Assembly: GCA_964399165.1 (NCBI GenBank)
Contig: CAYNPO010000002.1
Coordinates: 161,929 to 225,928, forward strand
DNA length: 64,000 nucleotides
Direction of reading: 5' to 3'
From: UBA6144 sp964399165
Lineage (GTDB): Bacteria > Bdellovibrionota > Bacteriovoracia > Bacteriovoracales > Bacteriovoracaceae
Shown: one piece after another, positions 8,757 to 17,552 of the stretch
Layout of the letters: the number at the start of each line of letters is the position of its first letter
How positions within the stretch are numbered: position 1 is the first letter of the stretch
Notes under the pieces: model-generated
Told to the model about the DNA's origin: nothing
The model's database searches: none
The model's input: the letters and a program-made list of their open reading frames with translations, nothing else
Translations under genes and position numbers: made by a program

Positions 8757-11032
8757 GCCATCGGAGGGAGTTCGTCCCCGTCGGCCATCGTGGGCGCCTC
8801 CAGCAACGTAGCCGCCTCCCTCTGGGAGAATTGCAACTCGCCCGCCAACCTCTTCAACACATTCACCAGGTGGTCCTGGTCCTCCCGCAACGCGGCCATG
8901 ATCTCGCGCGCGGAGCGCTCATGGCCCGAGAAGTCCACCCGGACCTCGGGCGCCTCCGGGGCGGGGCCGGCGCAGGACATGGCGATCTTGGTGGTCTGCA
9001 CGTCCAAGTGGGCCAACCGCGCGTCCAGTCGTGCCACGGCGTCGTCGAGCCTCAGCAGATGTCCTTTGAAGTCCGCAGCCGCGCGCTCCGCTTCTGGCGT
9101 GAGATCCCCGGAGGCGCGCAGGAAGCCGTTGTGGGCCCGCACCAGGGCGAGCTTGGCTTCAGCCACGGCCAACTTATCGCCCTTCCACTCGAGCTTACCC
9201 CGCTCGAAGGCCGCCACAGCCTCCTTGGCGGCTAGCAAACGCTCGGACAAAACTCGCGCGGTTTCCTGGACCAGCTCCCCGCGTTTGGCGCCTCCACGGG
9301 CGTCTTCGGCGAGGGCCCCGAAAGCCGCGGCGAGTTCGGAAGAGAGTTGGTCGGCGGACAGAAGGCCGTCACGTACCTCTTTGAGGCCATGCAGACAGGA
9401 CCGTTGTGCGGCCATGGCGCGCTCGATGCCATCCTCCAATCTACGCACCGTCAAGTCCTGGTCGTGGAGACGGTCTTCGCGGGTTCCCACTTGGGCGAGC
9501 AGTTCCCGCCGCTCACCGTCGAGTCGTTGCAGGACGGAGCAAAGCCGCTGCCAATCCTCCCCCAGCCCGGCTTCGCGCCACATGGGCGCGATCTCGGCCA
9601 TGGCGCGGGCGTCCCATCTCCCACTTTCCAGAGCCGCCATCGCCTCGCGCACCGGCTGGGCCACCAGCTGGGCCTGTGCGGTGATGGCATCGCGCATGAG
9701 GGCCAGGGGATAGAACACCACGAGAACCTTGCGCTCACCCTGGTCTTCCAAGGGTGACACGTGCATCTCGAACGGGATACTCACGCCTCTCTCCACTTCC
9801 GCGCGCACCTGCCAGGTACCCGCTTCCATGGTGGCTAGGGCGTCGCCCACCGGATCCCCCGCGTTCAGGCTCAGGCGGGCGAGCACCGCCGCCCAACCAT
9901 GGTCTTCCTCCAGCACCGCCGCGGGATCCAACTGGAATTGTTCGCAGAAAATCTGGTTGGCCCAGACCACCCGGCCGCGGCCATCCACCAACAGCACGCC
10001 GAAGGGCAATCCTCCCTGCAAGTCGTTGCCCAAGGCCATGCGCTTTCGCGCGGCCCGCAAGGTGCGTTCCACTTCGTCCACGCGCGCGGCTCCCACGTAC
10101 GGCCGCCACTTGTCGTCTTGACCGGCCAAACCGGCGCGGAGGGCCTCAAGCAATGCGTGGTCCTGGTGGCGGCGTTGGGCCCGGCGGGCGTGGGCCCACA
10201 GGCCAGCCAGCGCGGCCCAAGCCAAGGCGATGAGGGCGGCGACCATCCATACTTCTTGGAGGGCGCGCTCCCGGCGCCGTTCACGGAGGGCGCCCAAGGA
10301 ACCAGCCGCAAGGCGGGCGGAGGCGAGCCAGCGGTCCAGGGCAGCGCCGCCATCCTTGCCGAGTTTGAGGGCGCCCTGGCGCGCGCCGTGGAGGTCCGTG
10401 AGCATGTCCAGCTCTTGGCGGATGCTTTCCAGCCGGCGCAAGACCCCGTGGCGGTCACCATCGTCCAGAGTGGAGGAACGCACCAGGCGCTCCATCGCCT
10501 CCAGGTCGGAGACTGCGTAACGGGCGAGGGGCGACTCAAGACGTCCGGAGGCTTGGAGGTTCTTCAGGCGCTGGCCCAGGCGGGCGGAGAGGAAGGCCAG
10601 GTTCCGCCAGTGCCGGCGCTGGGCCAGCTCACCCAGCTCGGAAGCCTTGTCCGTCAAGGTTTCGAGCAACTCGGAAGGATCGGAAAGGGTGGCGTTCAGC
10701 CGAAGGGCCCCATGCACGTCTTCCGCCCAGGCTTTGAGGCCCGCGTCCGTGGTGAGGCCCAGAGTTTCCTCGAGCCCCGTCCGGCGCCGTTCCCAGGCCC
10801 GCAGGGCACCCTCAGCTTCCTCCCGCCGTAAACCGGCCAGGGAACGAGCCACTGCCTCGGGAGGCCGCTCCTTCCCCACCCGCTCCAGCTCCGCGGCTAC
10901 CCTGGCTTCAACTTCGCCGTTGTCGCGCAAGGAATCGCGCAGGCGCCAACCCGCGTGCAGCACGCCAGTGAGGGTGAGCGCCAGCAGCGCGTGAGTGGTC
11001 CAGCGCACGTGGCGGAGGGCGGATGTTTCCAT
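8753..11032 (-). CDS. Membrane PAS/coiled-coil sensor-like protein
   Basis: 759 residues. Membrane segments lie at about 13-30 and 261-283, bracketing a helical periplasmic-sized domain. After the second segment comes a PAS-like domain (about 340-450; FGVLLVDGRGRVVWANQIFCEQF) and then long coiled coil to about residue 735. The topology recalls chemoreceptors, but the conserved signalling hairpin of methyl-accepting proteins is absent and there is no kinase or GGDEF domain. It follows fliA yet is separated from it by a terminator, so it has its own promoter. A role in motility or polarity signalling is inference from position. Confidence 0.6.
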   Translation of the reverse strand: METSALRHVRWTTHALLALTLTGVLHAGWRLRDSLRDNGEVEARVAAELERVGKERPPEAVARSLAGLRREEAEGALRAWERRRTGLEETLGLTTDAGLKAWAEDVHGALRLNATLSDPSELLETLTDKASELGELAQRRHWRNLAFLSARLGQRLKNLQASGRLESPLARYAVSDLEAMERLVRSSTLDDGDRHGVLRRLESIRQELDMLTDLHGARQGALKLGKDGGAALDRWLASARLAAGSLGALRERRRERALQEVWMVAALIALAWAALAGLWAHARRAQRRHQDHALLEALRAGLAGQDDKWRPYVGAARVDEVERTLRAARKRMALGNDLQGGLPFGVLLVDGRGRVVWANQIFCEQFQLDPAAVLEEDHGWAAVLARLSLNAGDPVGDALATMEAGTWQVRAEVERGVSIPFEMHVSPLEDQGERKVLVVFYPLALMRDAITAQAQLVAQPVREAMAALESGRWDARAMAEIAPMWREAGLGEDWQRLCSVLQRLDGERRELLAQVGTREDRLHDQDLTVRRLEDGIERAMAAQRSCLHGLKEVRDGLLSADQLSSELAAAFGALAEDARGGAKRGELVQETARVLSERLLAAKEAVAAFERGKLEWKGDKLAVAEAKLALVRAHNGFLRASGDLTPEAERAAADFKGHLLRLDDAVARLDARLAHLDVQTTKIAMSCAGPAPEAPEVRVDFSGHERSAREIMAALREDQDHLVNVLKRLAGELQFSQREAATLLEAPTMADGDELPPMA

Positions 11033-11078
11033 TGGGGTCTCCCTGGGGGCCTTCCCCCATTATGGGAAACCGGGAACG

Positions 11079-11108
11079 AAAAAGGAACCCGGCGCGGGGC
11101 CGGGTTCC
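11079..11108 (-). terminator. Intrinsic terminator after fliA
   Basis: GGAACCCGGC (11084-11093) pairs with GCCGGGTTCC (11099-11108); read on the minus strand the stem is followed by TTTTT (11083-11079). It ends the flagellar operon and separates fliA from the PAS gene. Confidence 0.85.
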
Positions 11109-11136
11109 CAGAAGTTCTCGTGGAGTGCGGGCCCGA

Positions 11137-11922
11137 TTAGCTGGCGAGGTCCTCGTGGCTGTCGAACTGCAGGCGCAGCTTGGCCTTGAGTTTGAGGATG
11201 GCCTGGGTGTGCAGCTGGGAGACGCGGGATTCGGTCACGTCGAGAACCTGACCGATTTCCTTGAGGTTCAAGTCCTCGAAGTAGTACAGGGAGAGCACCA
11301 GGCGCTGCTTCTCCGGCAGGGTCTTGATGCCGTCTTTGATGATTTCCTGCGCGCGCTTGTAGTTCACCGCCGCGTAGGGGTTGGCGGAGCGGCTCTGCTC
11401 CATCAGGCTGACCATCAGCTTCTTGTCGCCGCGGCCCATGGTGGCGGTGTCGTCGATGTTGAGCAGCGAGACGCTCTTGGATTTGTTGATCAGGTCATGG
11501 AACTCATCCATGTTGCACTTCAGTTCCTCGCACATCTCGTCGTCGGTGGCGGGGCGGCCGAGTTCTTTTTCCAGCTTGGCGTAGGCGCGCTCGACCTGCT
11601 TGGCCTTCTCGCGCACGGAGCGGGGCACCCAGTCCTGGGAACGGAGTTCGTCCAAGATGGCGCCGCGGATGCGGAACTCGGCGTAGGTCTTGAACTTGTT
11701 GTCGCGGGAGGGATCGAACTTCTCGATGGCGTCCATCAGCCCAATCACGCCGCAGGACATGAGGTCGTCCAACTCGATGTTCGAAGGCAGGCGTGAGGCG
11801 ATCTTCTGGGCGATGTATTTAACCAGGGGGGCGTACTCTAAGACGATCTCGTCCTTCACCTTGGGATCCACGGTGGAGCGGTAGTCTTTGAGGTTTTTAA
11901 GCTTGGTGGTCAGAGATGACAT
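11137..11922 (-). CDS. fliA: Flagellar sigma factor sigma-28
   Basis: 261 residues, normal for FliA/WhiG factors. Region 2 contains LEYAPLVKYIAQKIASRLP and the core-binding stretch FKTYAEFRIRGAILDELR; region 3 follows at DWVPRSVREKA; and region 4 ends with LNLKEIGQVLDVTESRVSQL, the helix-turn-helix for the -35 element. It directs RNA polymerase to late flagellar and chemotaxis promoters. It lies directly downstream of flhG as the last gene of the flagellar operon. An anti-sigma FlgM is not seen in the window. Confidence 0.95.
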   Translation of the reverse strand: MSSLTTKLKNLKDYRSTVDPKVKDEIVLEYAPLVKYIAQKIASRLPSNIELDDLMSCGVIGLMDAIEKFDPSRDNKFKTYAEFRIRGAILDELRSQDWVPRSVREKAKQVERAYAKLEKELGRPATDDEMCEELKCNMDEFHDLINKSKSVSLLNIDDTATMGRGDKKLMVSLMEQSRSANPYAAVNYKRAQEIIKDGIKTLPEKQRLVLSLYYFEDLNLKEIGQVLDVTESRVSQLHTQAILKLKAKLRLQFDSHEDLAS

Positions 11923-11943
11923 GGGGGGCTCCTCCTGGCAGGC

Positions 11944-12810
11944 TCAGTGGACGTCATGTTCCACGGCCGCTTGGGCGGCGGGGGCGCCGGCGGCACCGGC
12001 TTTTTCGGCGAGCGCGTGGACCGCCTTGAGGAAATTCTGGTGCCAGGCGGAATCACCGCCGGACAGGAAAAATGTGTCAAAACCCTCGGCAGGAATGTCC
12101 ACTTTGCCCAGGCTTCCGAGCACGGAGGTCCGGCATCCGAGGAAGTTCTCTATGGTCTCACTGAGGGTCATCACGACCTTCTGGAACTGGCGCTCGCCCT
12201 GGACCATGTTGACCAACAGGTGGTTCTCGCGGACGCCATAACGGGTCGCGAGGATTTTCACCAGTGAATAGCTGTCGGTGATGGAGCTCTTGTCCGGGGT
12301 CACCACCAACACTCGGTGGTCGCACCAAGCACTGAGCGTGAGGGATTCTCGACCCAGCCCCGCGGGACAATCCAACAAGACCCAGTCGTACTCATCCTCG
12401 TGGGAAGAGACGACATCCATGATGATCTCGTCCAGGCACAAGCGGCTCTCAAAAAGCTCCAGCGAGCCGTTGCAGGCAGGCAACAGGTCGAAGTGACCCT
12501 GTCGAACCACGCACTCGGCGAAGGTTTTCTGGGCTGAGAGCAGCTGGAAGAAGGTGTCCTGCACGGGCAGGCCCAACTTGATGGCGGTGTTGGAGAGGTT
12601 GGTATCGCAGTCGATGAGCAGGACCCGGTTGCCTGCGGCGCCCAGCTCCTGGGCCATGCGGAGGGCGATGGAGGTCTTCCCCACTCCGCCCTTGCCGCCG
12701 GTGATGGCGGCCTTAACGCAGCCGCGGGAACGTTGGGGGCGCGGGACTGCCGGGGGGGAAAGACGTGGCCCGGAACGGAAAGACATGAGCCACTCGCTGG
12801 TCTTCTGCAT
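11944..12810 (-). CDS. flhG: FlhG/FleN-like MinD-type ATPase
   Basis: 288 residues from ATG 12810, which has a perfect AGGAGGT eight bases upstream. The deviant Walker A is TGGKGGVGKTS, and Walker B is YDWVLLDCPAG. Family knowledge: FlhG controls flagellar number and activates the FlhF GTPase through an N-terminal DQAxxLR helix. Here the N-terminal 35 residues contain no such motif, and the segment after Walker A reads DCDTNLSN where FlhG normally has DADLGLAN. The ATPase is probably active, but its partner interaction looks altered. It lies between flhF and fliA, the usual place. Confidence 0.85.
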   Translation of the reverse strand: MQKTSEWLMSFRSGPRLSPPAVPRPQRSRGCVKAAITGGKGGVGKTSIALRMAQELGAAGNRVLLIDCDTNLSNTAIKLGLPVQDTFFQLLSAQKTFAECVVRQGHFDLLPACNGSLELFESRLCLDEIIMDVVSSHEDEYDWVLLDCPAGLGRESLTLSAWCDHRVLVVTPDKSSITDSYSLVKILATRYGVRENHLLVNMVQGERQFQKVVMTLSETIENFLGCRTSVLGSLGKVDIPAEGFDTFFLSGGDSAWHQNFLKAVHALAEKAGAAGAPAAQAAVEHDVH

Positions 12811-12883
12811 ATACCTCCTGTACTGCCTCGTGCGCCGCCCCCCCATCCTGGAGGGGTGAACCAGTCGTATCTCTATCGTCGGG

Positions 12884-14380
12884 TCAGAGCTGGAAGAGCC
12901 CGGCCATGACCCTCTCGGCGGTGGCGGACTCGATGTCGTCCGGCACCACCGGCCCAGTCCCGAAAAATTTCAACGGAACCTTGTTGTGGGCGCGGTGAAC
13001 GTTGAACAAGGCCCCAAAATTGAGGCACAGGTCCACATGGGAAATTATAAGACCGTTGGCCAGGTCCTTATATCGGGAAAGAATTTTACGGTTGTAGGTC
13101 TCGGAGTGGATGGCCGACAGCGTGACCAACACCTCCACGTGGGGGAACCCGCGGCGCAAGGCCTCCACGAATTTCTTGGTGTCGTCCTGGAGCTTGTTCG
13201 CCAACCGGAGGTCGACCAACACGGACTTCCCGCCTTCCACGGCCTTACGGCACAGCTGGATGATCTCCGCCGGTTGCTGGGCCCGGTGGGTCTTGAGTCC
13301 GAACACCTGGGCGGCAAAATCTGCCGTCCCGGCGGCCGCGCCGTCGGCAGAGTACTGGACCAACTCGACGTCTTTCTTGAGCACGGCGATTTTCATGGAC
13401 ATGCTGGTTTGTCCAGAGGCGGCTTCCGACAACAGCACGGTGACAACCGGCTCCTCCCCGTCCAGGGTGGAGAACAGCGGCAGGGCAGTGTGGACCGCGT
13501 TGGTCATTTCCTTCAAAGCGAACTCGAAAACAGCGTCCGGATTTTCCAATTCTTCCTTAGACAACTCGTAAGTGGCTTTGCGGACCACGTCCAACACGGC
13601 GGCTTCGTCCACTCCCAGGGTTTGCAAGGTGGTGCGCAGTTGGTAAAGGCCTTTGGCGCCGTCGGCGGCGGCGCGCGCCGGACGCTCCGAAAGGAGTTCG
13701 TGCATCCGCCGCTCCATGGCCTCCAACCTGTGCTGCTGTGTGCGCAGCTCCTGGCGTAGACTGTTCACTAACTCCCGCGCCTCCGGGCCTGGGGCATGGG
13801 CGGACTCCATGCGCTCGCCGCGGCCATCGCGGGCCACGGGCGCTTCCCGCAAGGGGGCCGCCTCGCGCACGGGGGGAGCCGGACGGGCGGCGCGCGGCCG
13901 GGGAACTTCATCGCGTGCGTCGTCGTCCATTTCAGTGGCGTCGGTGTCTTCGTTCAAGAAGTCGTCCAGGCTCGAGCGTAGGACCTGGGAGCCCGCCTTG
14001 GCGGCGTCGGCGATGCCGCCGGCCCCACGGGCGATCTGGTTGACCATCTTGTTGAGGCCCAGATTGCCGTATCCACCGGCCTGTCCGCCAGGAGCGCCCT
14101 TCGATGCGGCATAGCCTTCGATGGCCTGCTTCACGTCCCCGGCGCCGCGGCGGTAAAAATCCTGCTTTTGCTCGTCGTTCAGCACGTGGTCCACCTTACT
14201 TTTCTTCTCGAAATTGCGCTCGGAGATGGCGGCGGTGATTTCGATGCGTTTCTTCTTGAAGGCCCCTTTGAGTCCCTTGTTGGTGATGGTCTTCAGGATG
14301 ATGGCGTCTGGTCCCAGCTCCTGCTTGACCGCCTTGAGGGCCTCATCCAGCGTGTCCGCTTCGAACTTCTTGACGTACAT
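12884..14380 (-). CDS. flhF: FlhF-like protein with degenerate GTPase motifs
   Basis: 498 residues, with the FlhF N-terminus MYVKKFEADTLDEALKAVKQ, a low-complexity basic/Pro linker (about 150-200), an N-domain-like helical segment and a C-terminal G-domain fold ending in the family tail FFGTGPVVPDDIESATAERV. The nucleotide-binding motifs are lost. The P-loop position reads SEAASGQTS (318-326) with Gln324 for the essential Lys; G3 reads VDLRL instead of DTAGR (about 389-393); G4 reads SHVDLC instead of TKLDE. FlhF normally is an SRP-type GTPase setting flagellar pole position. Here it probably acts without GTP hydrolysis. Four bases separate it from flhA. Confidence 0.88.
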   Translation of the reverse strand: MYVKKFEADTLDEALKAVKQELGPDAIILKTITNKGLKGAFKKKRIEITAAISERNFEKKSKVDHVLNDEQKQDFYRRGAGDVKQAIEGYAASKGAPGGQAGGYGNLGLNKMVNQIARGAGGIADAAKAGSQVLRSSLDDFLNEDTDATEMDDDARDEVPRPRAARPAPPVREAAPLREAPVARDGRGERMESAHAPGPEARELVNSLRQELRTQQHRLEAMERRMHELLSERPARAAADGAKGLYQLRTTLQTLGVDEAAVLDVVRKATYELSKEELENPDAVFEFALKEMTNAVHTALPLFSTLDGEEPVVTVLLSEAASGQTSMSMKIAVLKKDVELVQYSADGAAAGTADFAAQVFGLKTHRAQQPAEIIQLCRKAVEGGKSVLVDLRLANKLQDDTKKFVEALRRGFPHVEVLVTLSAIHSETYNRKILSRYKDLANGLIISHVDLCLNFGALFNVHRAHNKVPLKFFGTGPVVPDDIESATAERVMAGLFQL

Positions 14381-14384
14381 CGTT

Positions 14385-16460
14385 TCACAACCTCACGGTG
14401 CCGAGGGAGCGGATGTTGACTTCGGGGCTCAACTCATTATGGCTCACCACGATCAGGTTGGGAATGAACTTTTCAGTCAGGCGCTTGAAGTGGCGGCGGA
14501 TGGCGGGCGAACACAGCACCACCATCTTCTCACCGGCGCTGGTGGCCTCCTCGATCTTCTCGTTGAGGCCGGCCAAGATGGATTGGGTAACCTTGGGGTC
14601 AAGCGAGAGCTGTTCCTGTCCATCCGCACGAACGATGCCGCGGACGATATGTTCCTCCACCCCGCGGTCCAGCGTGAACAGCGGTATGTCGCCCTGGGAA
14701 CCCTTGATGCGCTCGGTGATGTGGCGGTAGAGCCCTTGGCGCACGTACTCGGTGAGGGCGTCCGCGTCCTTGGTGGAGGAGCCGTGTTCGGCGAGCGACT
14801 CGAGGATGGTCCGCAGGTCGCGCACGGACACGCTCTCGCGCAGCAGGTTCTGCATGACCTTGAGCACAGTCCCGAGCGGCAAGATGTCCGGGACGAGGTC
14901 CCCCACCACCTTGGGGTTTTCCTCCTTGAAAGCATCCAAGAGGCGTACCAGTTCCTGGCGCCCGAGCAACTCGTACAGGTTGGCCTTGAGCACCTCGGTA
15001 AGGTGGGTGGCGAGCACGGTGGAGAGGTCCACCACGGTGTACCCGTTGTACTGGGCCTCGTCCCGCAGGTCCTCTGTGACCCACAGGGCGGGCAGGCCGA
15101 AGACGGGTTCCTTGGTCTCCACGCCGTCCACCGGGCCGATGACGGTGCCAGGGTCCATGGCCAGGAAGTGATCGGGCATGAGCTCGCCTTTGGCGATCTC
15201 CACGCCCTTGAGCTTCACCGAATAGCCCCCGGGCTTGAGTTCCAGGTTGTCCTTGATGCGCACGGAGGGCAGGATGACGCCCCAGTCGAGGGTGAATTGC
15301 TTGCGCAGGTGGGAGATCCGCTCCAGCAGGTCGCCGTTCTGTTCGGCGTCCACGATGCTGACCAGGCCGTAGCCCACCTCGAGCTGCACCAGTTCCACCG
15401 GCAGCAGGCTCTCCAAGGTCTCCGCGGCGGATTTCTTGTCCTGAACTTCGCCGGTTTTCTTGGCCTCGGCGGCGCGCTCTTTCTCCTTGTCCGCCCGGAA
15501 AGCCAGGAATGCGCTGAGTGCTCCGATGGAGACGAAGGGAATGCCGGGAAGGCCCGGCACCATGGCGAACAAGCAAAGAACGCCCGCGGTAATGTAATAG
15601 ACCTTGGTTTGCACCATGAACTGCTGGGCCATTTGGCCGCCCAGCGCGGCGTCGTCCGTGGAGCGGGTGGCGATGAGGCCCGCGGCGGTGGAGATGATGA
15701 GCGCGGGGATCTGGGTGATCAGGCCGTCACCGACGGTGAGCAAGGTGAACGTGCGGGCGGCATCCGCGAAGGCCATGTCCTCCTGGGCGACGCCGATGAT
15801 GATCCCGCCGATGATGTTGATGGCGGTGATCAGGATGCCGGCGATGGCGTCACCGCGGACGAACTTCGAGGCACCGTCCATGGAGCCGTAAAAGTCCGCC
15901 TCTTGCGCGACCTCGGCACGGCGGCGCTTGGCCTCCTTGTCGTCGATCAGACCGGCGTTCAAGTCGGCGTCGATCGCCATCTGCTTGCCCGGCATGGCGT
16001 CCAAGGTGAAGCGGGCGCTAACTTCGGCGACGCGACCCGCGCCCTTGGTGATGACGATGAAATTGATCACCACTAGGATGATGAAGATCACTATCCCGAC
16101 GGCGTAGTTGCCGCCGACCACGAACTCGCCGAAGGCCCGGATGACTTCACCCGCCGCGCCCGGTCCCAGTTCCGCCCCCCGCAGCAGGATGTTTCGCGTG
16201 GAGGCAACGTTCAGCGACAGGCGCAACAGCGTCGTTACCAACAGCACGCTGGGGAAGGTGGAGAAGTCCAGGGGCTTGCGGGCGTACACGCTCACCAGGA
16301 GTACCACCACCGAGACGGCCAGCGAGAGCACCAGGAAAATATCCAGCAAGATCGGCGGGATCGGGACGATCATCACCAGCAAGATGAGGATCAGGCCCAG
16401 GGCGACCGCCAGGTCGGAGTTCTGCGAGAAGATCTTCAGGCGGGCCAGAAACTTGTCCAT
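14385..16460 (-). CDS. flhA: Flagellar export gate protein FlhA
   Basis: 691 residues, the usual length. About eight membrane helices in the first 330 residues include the conserved cytoplasmic loop ARFTLDAMPGKQMAIDADLNAGLID of the FHIPEP family. The cytoplasmic C-terminal domain follows from about residue 350 and forms the nonameric docking ring for chaperone-substrate complexes. It lies three bases downstream of flhB. Confidence 0.97.
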   Translation of the reverse strand: MDKFLARLKIFSQNSDLAVALGLILILLVMIVPIPPILLDIFLVLSLAVSVVVLLVSVYARKPLDFSTFPSVLLVTTLLRLSLNVASTRNILLRGAELGPGAAGEVIRAFGEFVVGGNYAVGIVIFIILVVINFIVITKGAGRVAEVSARFTLDAMPGKQMAIDADLNAGLIDDKEAKRRRAEVAQEADFYGSMDGASKFVRGDAIAGILITAINIIGGIIIGVAQEDMAFADAARTFTLLTVGDGLITQIPALIISTAAGLIATRSTDDAALGGQMAQQFMVQTKVYYITAGVLCLFAMVPGLPGIPFVSIGALSAFLAFRADKEKERAAEAKKTGEVQDKKSAAETLESLLPVELVQLEVGYGLVSIVDAEQNGDLLERISHLRKQFTLDWGVILPSVRIKDNLELKPGGYSVKLKGVEIAKGELMPDHFLAMDPGTVIGPVDGVETKEPVFGLPALWVTEDLRDEAQYNGYTVVDLSTVLATHLTEVLKANLYELLGRQELVRLLDAFKEENPKVVGDLVPDILPLGTVLKVMQNLLRESVSVRDLRTILESLAEHGSSTKDADALTEYVRQGLYRHITERIKGSQGDIPLFTLDRGVEEHIVRGIVRADGQEQLSLDPKVTQSILAGLNEKIEEATSAGEKMVVLCSPAIRRHFKRLTEKFIPNLIVVSHNELSPEVNIRSLGTVRL

Positions 16461-16463
16461 GGC

Positions 16464-17543
16464 TTACTCCAGGGCCTTCTTGCGGCGGCGCAGTTTGTAG
16501 ACGAACGCCAGCACCTCCGCGACAGCGCGGTACAACGGGCGGGGAACTCCGTCCCCCACTTTCACTGTCTTGTATAGGGTCCTTGCCAGCATGACGTTCT
16601 CCACCAGCGGGATGTCGTTTTCCTTGGCGATCTCGCGAATCCGGAGGGCCAGGTGGTCGGCGCCTTTGGCGACCACCGAGGGGGCGACCATGGTCTGCCC
16701 GTCATACTTCAATGCTACACTGAGATGGGTGGGATTTGTGACGATGACGTCGGCTTTTTTGACGTCGTCCATCATCCGCTTCTGCGCCATTTGGCGCTGG
16801 ATCTGGCGGATCTTCTGCTTGATTTCAGGGTTCCCATCCTTCTCTTTGGCTTCCTGCTTGGCCTCCTGCTTGGTCATCATCAGCTTCTTGTGGTAACTCC
16901 ACTTCTCCCAGGCGAAATCCCCCAGGGCCACCACGGCCAGCCCCAGCAGCACCGAATACCCGAGTTTGATGATCAGCCCCTTACCGAAGAGCATTCCCCC
17001 GGCGACCTCGGAATGCATGAAGCCCAGGAAGTGAGGCAGCTCTTCCTGGAGGACGGACCAGGTGATCAGGATGACCATCGCGAACTTGAAAACGCCTTTG
17101 ACCGCTTCCACCAGGGCCTTCTTTGAGAACAGGCGTTGGAGGCCATTGACGGGATTGATGCGGTCAAAATTGGGGCTGAGCAGGTCCGGCGACCACAGGA
17201 AGCCGATCTGTGCGAACTGGGAAATGAAGCCCAGGCACAGTGAAGAGGCGAACACGGGACCAACGCACTTGAGGGACAGCCAGGCGGTCTCCTGGATGAG
17301 CTCCACGAATTGTTTTTGCTCGTAGACCTTCTGTGTGTCGCGCCGGAGCAGCCACTCCAGGTAAGCGGTGAACTCCTCGTAGATGAAGGCGCCGCAGAGG
17401 ATGAGGGTCATGAGGGTCCCGGCCAGGAGGACGACGCTGTTGAGTTCCTTGGATGACGCCACGTCACCTTTCTTGCGGAACTCCTCGAGCCTATATGGGC
17501 TTGGCTCCTCTGTTTTTTCCCCGTCTTCCCTTTCCTCGGCCAT
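16464..17543 (-). CDS. flhB: Flagellar export switch protein FlhB
   Basis: 359 residues. The N-terminus DGEKTEEPSPYRLEEFRKKG is characteristic; four membrane helices follow and then the cytoplasmic domain with the self-cleavage motif NPTH at 270-273. Cleavage between Asn and Pro switches secretion from rod/hook to filament substrates. Nine bases separate it from fliR. Confidence 0.97.
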   Translation of the reverse strand: MAEEREDGEKTEEPSPYRLEEFRKKGDVASSKELNSVVLLAGTLMTLILCGAFIYEEFTAYLEWLLRRDTQKVYEQKQFVELIQETAWLSLKCVGPVFASSLCLGFISQFAQIGFLWSPDLLSPNFDRINPVNGLQRLFSKKALVEAVKGVFKFAMVILITWSVLQEELPHFLGFMHSEVAGGMLFGKGLIIKLGYSVLLGLAVVALGDFAWEKWSYHKKLMMTKQEAKQEAKEKDGNPEIKQKIRQIQRQMAQKRMMDDVKKADVIVTNPTHLSVALKYDGQTMVAPSVVAKGADHLALRIREIAKENDIPLVENVMLARTLYKTVKVGDGVPRPLYRAVAEVLAFVYKLRRRKKALE

Positions 17544-17552
17544 CGCTCCCCC

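Noticed and set aside
14214..16076. 620-codon plus-strand frame opposite flhA
   Set aside because: flhA is unmistakable on the other strand; this frame is its mirror.
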